Of a stretch of DNA of 64,000 nucleotides, positions 35,784 to 44,263 are shown in pieces. The notes under the pieces are model-generated. The model made no database searches and was not told where the DNA came from. It worked only from the letters and a program-made list of their open reading frames with translations. Each line of letters starts with the position of its first letter. Within the stretch, counting starts at the first letter, position 1. This stretch comes from Martinezella tropici. Lineage in GTDB: Bacteria > Pseudomonadota > Alphaproteobacteria > Rhizobiales > Rhizobiaceae. Location of the stretch: NCBI GenBank assembly GCA_000799755.1, contig JUHI01000012.1, positions 62,001-126,000 on the forward strand, read 5' to 3'. Made by a program: the position numbers and the translations under genes.

Positions 35784-38700
35784 TGGCCGGTGGCGATGAC
35801 ATGACGGATGCCGGTTCGGCCGCGGCCAAGCAATCCTTTACCGCGCTGTTCGTGCGCCGGCCGATCCTGGCGCTGGTCTTCAATACGCTGATGGTCGTTG
35901 CCGGCCTTGCCGCCTATTTCGGTGTCGAGGTCCGCGAACTGCCTGATGTCGACCGTCCTGTTGTCACGGTCAGAACCGTGTTCGATGGCGCATCGCCGCA
36001 GACGGTCGATCAGGAGTTGACGAAGATCATCGAAGGGGCGGTCGCCCGCGTCAGCGGCCTGAAGTCGGTCTCCTCCAACTCGTCCTTCGGGCAGAGCAGG
36101 GTGACGCTGGAATTTTCCGACGCGACCGATCTTTCGGTCGCCGCCAACGATGTCCGCGATGCCATCGGCCGGATCACCGAACAGTTGCCGGATCAGGCGG
36201 ATGCGCCGCAAATCGTCAAGGCGGATTCGGATTCGCAGCCGATCATGCGCCTTGCCGTCACGTCGAGTACGATGACGATGGACGACCTGACGCAGCTCGT
36301 CGACAAGGAAATCAAGGACCGGCTTGCGGCTGTCGAGGGCGTTGCCGATGTCGAGCTCTATGGCGATCAGGAGAAGGTCTTCCGCATCGATGTCGATCAG
36401 GCCGCCCTTGCCGGACGTGGCCTGACGATCGGCGATCTGACGACGGCGCTTGCGACCGCCGCGCTCGATGTGCCGGCCGGATCGTTGAAGAGCGCGCGCC
36501 AGGATATCGTCGTGCGCGCGACGGCGGCGTTGCAGACGCCGGAGGATTTCTCCCGGTTGATCATCAAAGACCGCGTGCGGCTCTCCGATGTCGCGACCGT
36601 GACGCTCGGGCCTCGCGACGGTACGACCGCGCTCCGTTCGAACGGCGTGCAGGGTGTCGGCCTCGGCGTCATCCGCCAGGCGCAGTCGAACACGCTGAAC
36701 ATTTCCGAAGGCGTGAAGGCCGTCGTTGCCCAGTTGTCGAAATCGCTGCCGGAGGGCACGCGCATCGTCGTTACCAGCGATGACGCCCTGTTCATTGAGG
36801 GCGCGATCCATGAGGTGGTGCTGGCGCTCGTCCTGTCGGCGTTGATCGTCACCGCGGTCATCTATCTTTTCCTGCGCGACTGGCGGGCAACCCTGATCCC
36901 GGTCGTCACCATGCCAGTGGCGCTGATCGGTACGCTGGCCGCTCTCTATATGGTTGGCTTCTCGGTCAATATCCTGACGCTGCTGGCGATCGTGCTTGCA
37001 ACAGGCCTCGTGGTCGACGACGCGATCGTCGTACTGGAGAATATCGTACGGCGCAGGGCGGAGAAGATCGGACCGCGCGCCGCTGCCGTGCTCGGCACCC
37101 GCGAGGTCTTCTTCGCCGTCATCGCCACCACCGCAACGCTTGCCGCTGTGTTCGTTCCGCTCTCCTTCCTGCCGGGGCAGGTAGGTGGCCTGTTCCGTGA
37201 ATTCGGTTTCGTGCTTGCCTTCTCGGTAGGCCTGTCGTCGATCGTGGCGCTGACGCTCTGCCCCATGCTTGCTTCACGGATGCTGACCAAAGAGATGCGC
37301 GAGGAGCATGGGATGCTTGGCCGTTTCGGCGAGCGTTTTGCCGGCGTCTATCGCCGGACGCTCCGGGCCTGTCTTAACGCGCCGTTTGTCGTCATCGTCT
37401 TCTGCGCGGTGTTTGCGGCCGCCGCAGTTCTGGCCTTCATGAACGTCAAGAGCGAGCTGACGCCAAGCGAGGACCGTGCCATGGTCATGCTGCGCCTTAC
37501 CACGCCGCAGGGCGCCGGCCTCGACTACACGAAGGATCAGCTGCAGCGCGTCGAGGAGCGGCTGCAGCCGCTGATGGATAGCGGCGATATAAGAAATATC
37601 TACGCGATATCGGGCCTGAACAGCCAGAAGAACAGCGGCTTCATGGTGCTGACGCTGGCGCCCTGGAGCGAGCGCCATCGCACGCAGCAGGAGATCGTTT
37701 CCGACATCAACCGCGCCATGGCCGGCGTGCCGGCCCTGCGCGGCAATGTCATTCAGGCCAACAGCCTGAAAATCCGTGGTGCCGGCAGTGGCGTGCAGAT
37801 GGCTCTCATCGGCAGCAATCACCAGGCGCTGACCGAGGCGGCGTTGAAGCTGGTGCAGGAGCTTGACAAGACGGGGAAGTTCGACACGCCGCGGCTCAAC
37901 AACGAGCCGACGCAAGCGCAGGTTTCGGTCACCTTCGATCGGGAGCGAGCCTCCGATCTCGGGATCGACATATCCGGGCTTTCGATCGCGCTGCAGTCGC
38001 TGCTCGAAGGGCGTTCCGTGGTCGACGTATTCGTCGCCGGCGAATCCTATCCGGTGCTGCTGACGTCCACGATGCGGCCGATCGACGATCCCACGGATCT
38101 CGAAAACGTCTTCTTGAAGACCGGCGACGGCAAGATCGTGCCGATGTCGGTCATCGCATCATTGAAGGAGAATGCCGTCGCGCCGCAATTGACCCGCGAG
38201 CAACAGCTGGCTTCGGTTGCGATCACCGCCGGCCTCAAGAACGGGATGTCGCTCGGACAGGCCGTCGAGGAAGTCACGCGGATCGCAACACCGCTCCTGC
38301 CGCCCGGCGCGAGATTGATGCCGCTGGCGGAAGCGGCGACGCTGGAAGAAAATTCCAGCGGCATGGCGCTCACGTTCGGCTTTGCCATCGTCATCATCTT
38401 CCTGGTGCTGGCTGCGCAGTTCGAAAGCGTGCTGTCGTCTTTGATCATCATGTCCACGGTGCCGCTGGGCCTTGCCTGCGCTGTCTTTGCGCTCGTCATC
38501 ACCGGTTCAAGCCTCAATATCTACAGCCAGATCGGCCTGGTGCTGCTTGTCGGCGTCATGGCCAAGAACGGCATTCTGATCGTGGAGTTCGCCAACCAGC
38601 TTCGTGACAAGGGCGAGGGCGTTCGTGAAGCGATCGAAAAGGCATGCGCGCTGCGGCTGCGCCCTGTGATGATGACGATGATCGCCACCATTCTTGGCGG

Positions 38701-38935
38701 CGTACCGCTGGTCTTTGCCGAAGGGGCAGGGGCGGAGGCGCGCATCGCGCTCGGCTGGGTCATCGTCGGCGGTCTGGGTTTTGCCACCCTGGTCACGCTT
38801 TACATAACACCGGTCGCCTATCTGTTGATTGCCCGCTTTGCGAAGCCGCAGACGCATGAGGAACAGCGCCTGCATGACGAGATGTCCGATGCGGCGCTGC
38901 GCGCCAAGCTCGTCAATCTCAGGGCCGCCGAATAG
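35780..38935 (+). CDS. RND efflux transporter (HAE1/AcrB-like)
   Basis: This 1051-residue proton-driven pump has the twelve-helix RND layout with two large periplasmic loops. FVRRPILALVFNTLMVVAGLAAY is helix 1, DRPVVTVRTVFDGASPQTVDQELT opens the porter domain. GLVVDDAIVVLENIVRR carries the proton-relay aspartates of helix 4, and GLVLLVGVMAKNGILIVEFANQLRDKG lies in helix 10. It belongs to the HAE1 drug-efflux group or its MexB-like relatives. The ATG at 35780 overlaps the adaptor stop, and AAGGAGG lies ten bases upstream. A short inverted repeat (ACGGGTG/CACCCGT, 38943-38961) follows the stop. Confidence 0.94.
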   Translation: MMAGGDDMTDAGSAAAKQSFTALFVRRPILALVFNTLMVVAGLAAYFGVEVRELPDVDRPVVTVRTVFDGASPQTVDQELTKIIEGAVARVSGLKSVSSNSSFGQSRVTLEFSDATDLSVAANDVRDAIGRITEQLPDQADAPQIVKADSDSQPIMRLAVTSSTMTMDDLTQLVDKEIKDRLAAVEGVADVELYGDQEKVFRIDVDQAALAGRGLTIGDLTTALATAALDVPAGSLKSARQDIVVRATAALQTPEDFSRLIIKDRVRLSDVATVTLGPRDGTTALRSNGVQGVGLGVIRQAQSNTLNISEGVKAVVAQLSKSLPEGTRIVVTSDDALFIEGAIHEVVLALVLSALIVTAVIYLFLRDWRATLIPVVTMPVALIGTLAALYMVGFSVNILTLLAIVLATGLVVDDAIVVLENIVRRRAEKIGPRAAAVLGTREVFFAVIATTATLAAVFVPLSFLPGQVGGLFREFGFVLAFSVGLSSIVALTLCPMLASRMLTKEMREEHGMLGRFGERFAGVYRRTLRACLNAPFVVIVFCAVFAAAAVLAFMNVKSELTPSEDRAMVMLRLTTPQGAGLDYTKDQLQRVEERLQPLMDSGDIRNIYAISGLNSQKNSGFMVLTLAPWSERHRTQQEIVSDINRAMAGVPALRGNVIQANSLKIRGAGSGVQMALIGSNHQALTEAALKLVQELDKTGKFDTPRLNNEPTQAQVSVTFDRERASDLGIDISGLSIALQSLLEGRSVVDVFVAGESYPVLLTSTMRPIDDPTDLENVFLKTGDGKIVPMSVIASLKENAVAPQLTREQQLASVAITAGLKNGMSLGQAVEEVTRIATPLLPPGARLMPLAEAATLEENSSGMALTFGFAIVIIFLVLAAQFESVLSSLIIMSTVPLGLACAVFALVITGSSLNIYSQIGLVLLVGVMAKNGILIVEFANQLRDKGEGVREAIEKACALRLRPVMMTMIATILGGVPLVFAEGAGAEARIALGWVIVGGLGFATLVTLYITPVAYLLIARFAKPQTHEEQRLHDEMSDAALRAKLVNLRAAE

Positions 38936-39182
38936 GATGGGCACGGGTGAGTTGCACCCGTTGCCGTTATTGCGCTGATTTATGGTGAATCAAGCGTATC
39001 CTTTAGCGCTTTTTTAAGCATGTTTGCTAATCATGGCGGCATGTAACCGCCGGAGCGCAGGCGTCGTTTTGCCTCGGTCCCCGTTCGCCGACACGCTCGG
39101 CCCGCGCGCATGAGTGAGCGCGGCAAGGTTCCAATGTTTCCTTGTATTTGTTGCGTATCGTTGCGTTCGGAGTTCATGTGCC

Positions 39183-40196
39183 GTGAGTATTTTTTCGACC
39201 TTCATCAGGGTCAGTCCCTCTGTGAATACAGCGCTGGAAGTGCTGAGGGACACCCAGACCAAATTGACCAACGCAGAGCGGCAGATGTCGTCGGGCCTAC
39301 GGATACAGACGGCCAAGGACAATGCTACCTACTGGAAAATCTCGACGCTGACTCGTACCGACATCGGCGCGATTTCGTCGGTTCAAGATGCGCTCGGTCT
39401 TGCCGCCTCGACCGTCAGTACTGCCTCCACGGGCGTCAGCAGCGCGATCGACGTCGTGACCGAGATCAGAACAAAACTCGTCAGCGCCTACGAAACCAGC
39501 GTCGACAAGACGAAGCTCAACGACGAGATCACGGAACTCAAGCAGCAGTTGCGTAGCGTAGGGGAGTCGGCGACATTCAATGGCGTTAACTGGATCGTGT
39601 TGCGTGACGGCGCCGACCCGACCGATCCGCACGAAGTTCCGGGCTCGCTGATCCGGGGCAGCAACGGGACTGTCTCGATCGGCATGTTGAGCTATGCGGG
39701 CGTGAGTTCGACGAGCGGCCCGATCACCTCGGTCGATGCGCGCTACCTGATCGATGACCAGTCGAGCGGCGCCGGCGGATATGGCGTGTTGACCTCGACG
39801 GCCTTCGCGACGGAGGCGGGGGCTGCCAAGAATTATGTGCTTATCGGCAGCCAGAACGGCAATATGAGCGGCCAGGTGGAAATCGCGCTCGATGCCAACA
39901 CAAGCCGGGGCGCCATCGTCGACATGGTCAACACGGTGACGGGAATGCTGAACCAGCTCAAGACGATCGGGTCCGCCTTCGGCTCTCTCGAATCGCGCAT
40001 CAGCCTTCAGACCGAATTTGCCAAGAATCTCAGCGATTCGCTGACCAGCGGCGTCGGTAAACTTGTGGATACCGATATGGAACAGCAGTCGAGCAAGGTT
40101 CTGGCGCTGCAGGCCCAGCAGCAGCTCGGGCTGCAATCCCTCGCGATCGCCAATGCGAGCTACAACACGGTTCTGCAACTCTTCCAGAATCACTGA
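39183..40196 (+). CDS. Flagellin (orphan gene)
   Basis: This 337-residue flagellin has the conserved N-terminal domain VNTALEVLRDTQTKLTNAERQMSSGLRIQTAKDNATYW and the C-terminal helix ending LALQAQQQLGLQSLAIANASYNTVLQLFQNH, with a variable middle (about residues 140-230). Rhizobial flagellins have this pattern, in which QMSSGLRI and DNATYWKIS are landmarks. The start is a GTG at 39183 with GGAG nine bases upstream. No other flagellar gene is in the window, so this is an isolated copy away from the main flagellar cluster. It could be a minor filament subunit, a surface adhesin or a paralogue used under special conditions. Confidence 0.88.
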   Translation: MSIFSTFIRVSPSVNTALEVLRDTQTKLTNAERQMSSGLRIQTAKDNATYWKISTLTRTDIGAISSVQDALGLAASTVSTASTGVSSAIDVVTEIRTKLVSAYETSVDKTKLNDEITELKQQLRSVGESATFNGVNWIVLRDGADPTDPHEVPGSLIRGSNGTVSIGMLSYAGVSSTSGPITSVDARYLIDDQSSGAGGYGVLTSTAFATEAGAAKNYVLIGSQNGNMSGQVEIALDANTSRGAIVDMVNTVTGMLNQLKTIGSAFGSLESRISLQTEFAKNLSDSLTSGVGKLVDTDMEQQSSKVLALQAQQQLGLQSLAIANASYNTVLQLFQNH

Positions 40197-40391
40197 TTGA
40201 CGGTGGGCGCGGTCGGGGGCGTTGGGCGCGGAAAATGTCGGCCTTTACGCATCTGGATAAGCCGGCTTTGCCAAAAAGCTTCGCCGACAGTCTATGCACA
40301 GGGGACAAAGCTCCGGAGAAGATTTCTCTTCATGATATTGCCGTAATGCTTCATATCTGCTGCGGCCATCGAACCGGAGAGCGACGATTCT

Positions 40392-41060
40392 ATGATCAAG
40401 AAAATTGCCATGCTTGCCCTAGCGGCAGCCTTTTTGAACGCATGCACCACGACTGACCCCTATACGGGTGAGCAAAAGGTATCCAATACCGCGGGCGGTG
40501 CAGCGATCGGTGCCGGTGTCGGCGCCGTTGCCGGTCTTCTGATCGGCCATTCGCCGGCCTCGCGCCGCAATGCCGCGCTGATCGGCGCCGGCGTCGGTGC
40601 GCTTGCGGGTGCTGGCATCGGCAATTATATGGACCAGCAGGAATCCGAGCTGCGTGCGCAGCTGCAGGGTACCGGCGTGTCGGTCACCCGCGTCGGCGAC
40701 CGCATCATCCTGAACATGCCGTCGGCGATCACCTTCGACATCGATCGCGATGCGATCAAGCCTGAATTCTTCGCGACGCTCAATTCTGTGGCGATCGTGC
40801 TGCGCAAGTTCAACCGCACCCTGATCGACGTCAACGGCTACACGGACTCGACGGGTAGCCTGCAGCATAACCAGGATCTGTCCGAACGCCGCGCCGGCTC
40901 GGTTGCTTCTTACCTCGGCAGCCAGGGCATCGACCAGCGCCGCATGTCCGCCATCGGCTTCGGCCCGTCGCAGCCGGTCGCGACCAATGCGAACGAAGCC
41001 GGCCGCGCCCAGAATCGTCGCGTCGAGATCCAGATCGCGCCGATCAAGCAGGACGGCTAA
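40392..41060 (+). CDS. OmpA-family lipoprotein with glycine-zipper
   Basis: The 222-residue product begins with a lipoprotein signal peptide (lipobox LNAC, cysteine at residue 18). A glycine-zipper repeat (GAAIGAGVGAVAGLLIG and AALIGAGVGALAGAGIGNYMD, about residues 36-80) follows. The OmpA C-terminal domain binds peptidoglycan through TFDIDRDAIKPEF, NGYTDSTGS, and LSERRAGSVASYL ending in NRRVEIQI. It resembles YiaD/Pal-like outer-membrane lipoproteins. It probably tethers the outer membrane to the wall. GGAGAG lies about ten bases before the ATG. Confidence 0.92.
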   Translation: MIKKIAMLALAAAFLNACTTTDPYTGEQKVSNTAGGAAIGAGVGAVAGLLIGHSPASRRNAALIGAGVGALAGAGIGNYMDQQESELRAQLQGTGVSVTRVGDRIILNMPSAITFDIDRDAIKPEFFATLNSVAIVLRKFNRTLIDVNGYTDSTGSLQHNQDLSERRAGSVASYLGSQGIDQRRMSAIGFGPSQPVATNANEAGRAQNRRVEIQIAPIKQDG

Positions 41061-41118
41061 GCCCTTTCAGCAGAGACGGCCGGGTCGCATGATCCGGCCG
41101 CTTTCCCTCCTCGACCGA

Positions 41119-41526
41119 TCACGTATGCATTTTCGCGCCCTTGGTGATCTTGTCGACGATTTTCTTGTCCGCGCGTAACGCGATGCCGACGACTTTGGCG
41201 TCTTCGGGCGCGAATTCGGAGAAGACGGCGCGATTGGCTACATCGTGGCCGGTCGAAAACATTTCCTCGATGAAGACGGAAGAGGTGACACCGCGCTCCA
41301 GCGAGCGACGGTGGATGGCGGCGATGTTTTCATTATCGGCCGAGAGCACGATAATCGGCTGGATCGATAGAGCATTGTAGACGTTACCTGTCCGATCGCG
41401 ATAGGGTTCGCCGATGATATCGGGATGTTGCCCGGCTATGCCTGTGGACAGGAACGCAGTTACATTCAGTTTCTGCCAGGATTGAAGGTCGCTTCGCAGA
41501 ACGATCGCGATTTTGGTATCGAACAT
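41119..41526 (-). CDS. DUF2000-family protein
   Basis: This 135-residue protein begins KIAIVLRSDLQSWQKLNVTAFLSTGIAGQHPDIIGEPYRD, the DUF2000 signature. LERGVTSSVFIEEMFSTGHDVANRAVFSEFAPED and KVVGIALRADKKIVDKITKGAKMH complete it. The fold is related to peptidyl-tRNA hydrolase 2 but no activity is known. It is head to head with an AraC gene whose first possible start lies two bases from its own, which suggests that the AraC protein controls it. Confidence 0.82.
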   Translation of the reverse strand: MFDTKIAIVLRSDLQSWQKLNVTAFLSTGIAGQHPDIIGEPYRDRTGNVYNALSIQPIIVLSADNENIAAIHRRSLERGVTSSVFIEEMFSTGHDVANRAVFSEFAPEDAKVVGIALRADKKIVDKITKGAKMHT

Positions 41527-41528
41527 CG

Positions 41529-42437
41529 ATGGTCACTTTCATGCAGTCTGGAAATGAGACGTTACGCGACGATGTAGCCGGACAGATCTTCGAGGGTCTT
41601 GAACGTTTGTGCGTGACGCCGGAGACCAACCGCATCCTGTCCGCGCCGGCCTATCCGGGCATCGAGCGCATCCAGGCACAGTTTCGGGGAGATGCCTTCG
41701 AGCTGCATCGGCACGATACCTATGCGCTCGGCGTCACCATGCGGGGCGTACAGACGTTTCGTTATCGCGGCGAGCAGCGCTATAGCCTGCCGGGACGGGT
41801 GATCATTCTTCATCCCGATGAGCTGCACGACGGCGGAGCTGCGACGGAGGATGGGCTTGTCTACCGGATGCTCTATCTGGAACCTTCGGTGCTGTTTCAG
41901 TGCCTGGAGGCTGCGCGTATCGGTCTGCCTTTCGTCGACGATCCGGTGGTGGACGATGGCCGGCTTGCCGGTCTGTTGCTGGCAGCGCTCGGCGAACTCG
42001 ATCGCGAGCTGGACGAGCTTTTCGTCGATGATTTCGTTTCCCGTCTGGCCGATGGGCTTGTGGAGCACGCCCGTTTGCCGCTGCGGCCGTTGGGTAGCAT
42101 CGCCTGGGGGCAGGCGAAGGCTGCCCGTGATTACCTCGAAGCGCATGTCATGCGCGGCGTGCGCTCACAGGAACTGGAGCGCATTACCGGGCTCGACCGC
42201 TTTGCGCTTGCCCGGCATTTTCGCGCCGCCTTTGCCACCAGTCCGCATCGCTTCCTGCTGATGCGGCGGCTGCAGCAGGCAAAGGCGATGATCGGCGGTG
42301 GCGAGTCGATTGCCGACGTGGCGGCCGCCACCGGATTTGCCGACCAGAGCCATTTGACCCGGCATTTCAAGAAAGCCTTCGGTATTCCGCCGGGCGCTTG
42401 GAGCAACATGCTGCGCGGCTCGGAAGCGGGCCGCTGA
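41529..42437 (+). CDS. AraC-family transcriptional regulator
   Basis: The 302-residue protein has an N-terminal cupin domain (FELHRHDTYALGVTMRGVQTFRYRGEQRYSLPGRVIILHPDELHDG) and a C-terminal pair of helix-turn-helix motifs. These are YLEAHVMRGVRSQELERITGLDRFALARHFRAAF and ESIADVAAATGFADQSHLTRHFKKAFGIPPGAW. The start is uncertain: ATG at 41529 or ATG at 41541; neither has a ribosome site. The divergent DUF2000 gene is only two bases away (CAT-CG-ATG), so promoters must lie inside the facing coding sequences. Confidence 0.9.
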   Translation: MVTFMQSGNETLRDDVAGQIFEGLERLCVTPETNRILSAPAYPGIERIQAQFRGDAFELHRHDTYALGVTMRGVQTFRYRGEQRYSLPGRVIILHPDELHDGGAATEDGLVYRMLYLEPSVLFQCLEAARIGLPFVDDPVVDDGRLAGLLLAALGELDRELDELFVDDFVSRLADGLVEHARLPLRPLGSIAWGQAKAARDYLEAHVMRGVRSQELERITGLDRFALARHFRAAFATSPHRFLLMRRLQQAKAMIGGGESIADVAAATGFADQSHLTRHFKKAFGIPPGAWSNMLRGSEAGR

Positions 42438-42601
42438 GGCTTGAAGGCAGACGGTACGGCTTGCCGAACGTATCGTGTCTGCCGTTGCCCCGGGTGGGGT
42501 CGGTTTCGGCCTTTTCTTGACTGGACAGCGCCGCGCCGATGTCCCATAGAACCGACAAAAGGGTTAACGCCCTTCGATGATCGCGATGGGAGATTCGGGC
42601 C

Positions 42602-44014
42602 ATGGTTCTGGCTGATGCGAAGGCGGGAACACGCAACGAGGCGGGGATTTCGGCCGTTCTCGGTATTCTGAAGCAGGCTTTCGGCGAGCGCTTCCAGACC
42701 GGTGAAAGCTTTCGTGCCCAGCACGCCCATACGACGACCTATATTCCGCCGCAGCTTCCCGACGGTGTGGTCTTTGTCGAAACGAGTGCGGATGTTCAAA
42801 CTGTAGTCAAGGCTTGCGCCGAACACCGGGTTCCCGTCATTCCCTTCGGTACCGGGTCTTCGCTCGAGGGGCAGGTGAACGCGCCGCAAGGCGGCATTTC
42901 CATCGATTTCAGCCGCATGAACCGCGTGCTCGAAGTTAACGCCGAGGACTTGGATTGCACGGTCGAGCCGGGCGTGACGCGCGAGCAGCTCAACACCTAT
43001 CTTCGTGACACCGGTCTGTTCTTTCCGATCGATCCGGGCGCCAACGCTTCTATCGGCGGCATGGCATCGACGCGCGCCTCAGGCACGAACGCGGTGCGCT
43101 ACGGCACGATGAAGGACAATGTGCTGTCCGTGACTGTTGTCACCGCCAATGGCGAGGAAATCCGCACCGCACGGCGCGCCAGGAAATCGTCTGCCGGCTA
43201 CGATCTGACGCGGCTCTTCGTCGGCGCGGAGGGTACGCTCGGCGTGCTGACCTCGATCACGCTGCGCCTGCAGGGCATTCCGCAGAAGATCGCTGGCGGC
43301 GCTTGCGCCTTTCCGGATATCAAATCGGCCTGCGATGCCGTCATTATGACGATCCAGATGGGCGTTCCCGTTGCGCGCATCGAGCTGTTGGATGCCGTGC
43401 AGATGCGGGCCTGCAATCGCTATTCCGGCCTGACCTATGACGAGAAGCCGACGCTTTTCCTCGAATTTCATGGGACGGAGGAGACTGTCGCCCTGCAGTC
43501 GGCGCAGTTTGCCGAGATCGCGGCCGAATGCGGTGGCGGCGAGTTCCTATGGACCAGCAATGCGGAAGAGCGCAACAAGCTCTGGAAGGCCCGCCACGAT
43601 GCCTATTGGGCTTGCCGTGCGCTGGCTCCGGAACTGTCGAGCCTCTCGACGGATGTCTGCGTGCCGATCTCGCGTCTGGCGGAATGTGTCGCGGAGACCC
43701 AGGCCGATATCGCGGCGCATGGCCTTTTGGCGCCGATCGTCGGCCACGCCGGCGACGGCAATTTTCACGTGCTCGTCCTGTTCGATGACAAGACCCCGGA
43801 AGGCATCGCCGTCGTCGAGGATTTCGTTGCACGCCTCAATGAGCGCGCGCTCGCCATGGACGGTACTTGCACGGGCGAACACGGGATCGGGCAGGGCAAG
43901 ATGGCGTTTCTGGAGCAGGAACTCGGCGATGCCGTCTATCTGATGCGTCAGATCAAGGAGTCGCTTGATCCGGACGCCATCTTCAATCCCGGGAAAATAT
44001 TCCGCGGGCACTGA
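42602..44014 (+). CDS. FAD-linked D-lactate dehydrogenase (GlcD/DLD-like)
   Basis: The 470-residue product is a flavoprotein of the FAD/FMN-containing dehydrogenase family that oxidises D-lactate or glycolate and passes electrons to cytochrome c or quinone. VPVIPFGTGSSLEGQVNAPQGGISIDFSRMN is the FAD-binding segment. SIGGMASTRASGTNAVRYGTMKDNV and GAEGTLGVLTSITLRL follow, and the C-terminal part ends with FHVLVLFD and CTGEHGIGQGKM. GGGAG lies before the ATG at 42602. A perfect 11-base inverted repeat (43993-44003 and 44020-44030) spans the stop and may end the transcript. Confidence 0.9.
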   Translation: MVLADAKAGTRNEAGISAVLGILKQAFGERFQTGESFRAQHAHTTTYIPPQLPDGVVFVETSADVQTVVKACAEHRVPVIPFGTGSSLEGQVNAPQGGISIDFSRMNRVLEVNAEDLDCTVEPGVTREQLNTYLRDTGLFFPIDPGANASIGGMASTRASGTNAVRYGTMKDNVLSVTVVTANGEEIRTARRARKSSAGYDLTRLFVGAEGTLGVLTSITLRLQGIPQKIAGGACAFPDIKSACDAVIMTIQMGVPVARIELLDAVQMRACNRYSGLTYDEKPTLFLEFHGTEETVALQSAQFAEIAAECGGGEFLWTSNAEERNKLWKARHDAYWACRALAPELSSLSTDVCVPISRLAECVAETQADIAAHGLLAPIVGHAGDGNFHVLVLFDDKTPEGIAVVEDFVARLNERALAMDGTCTGEHGIGQGKMAFLEQELGDAVYLMRQIKESLDPDAIFNPGKIFRGH

Positions 44015-44030
44015 AAGATGGAATATTTTC
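43993..44030 (+). terminator. Inverted repeat spanning the dehydrogenase stop codon
   Basis: GAAAATATTCC at 43993-44003 pairs with GGAATATTTTC at 44020-44030 across 16 bases that contain the TGA at 44012-44014. The stem is AU-rich and ends in TTTTC. It may act as a terminator, or as an mRNA 3' end protection hairpin. Confidence 0.45.
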
Positions 44031-44263
44031 ATGATCTTGGCTTGCTACGTGCGCGAATGGCGCTAGGCTGCAGCCGCTCCTTTCCGGTTTTTGTGCTGAG
44101 AAGCCACATGGATGCGCTAGTTGGGTGGCATACCTCTTAAAAAGGGCTGCTGTGACAGGCAGGGATCGGGTAGAACTGTGCATATTCTAGGTTATGTCGT
44201 GTATGCGCTCTGACAAGCGGCGGCTTGGCATAGGTTGGGAATGAAGATTGGAGACGATACGCG

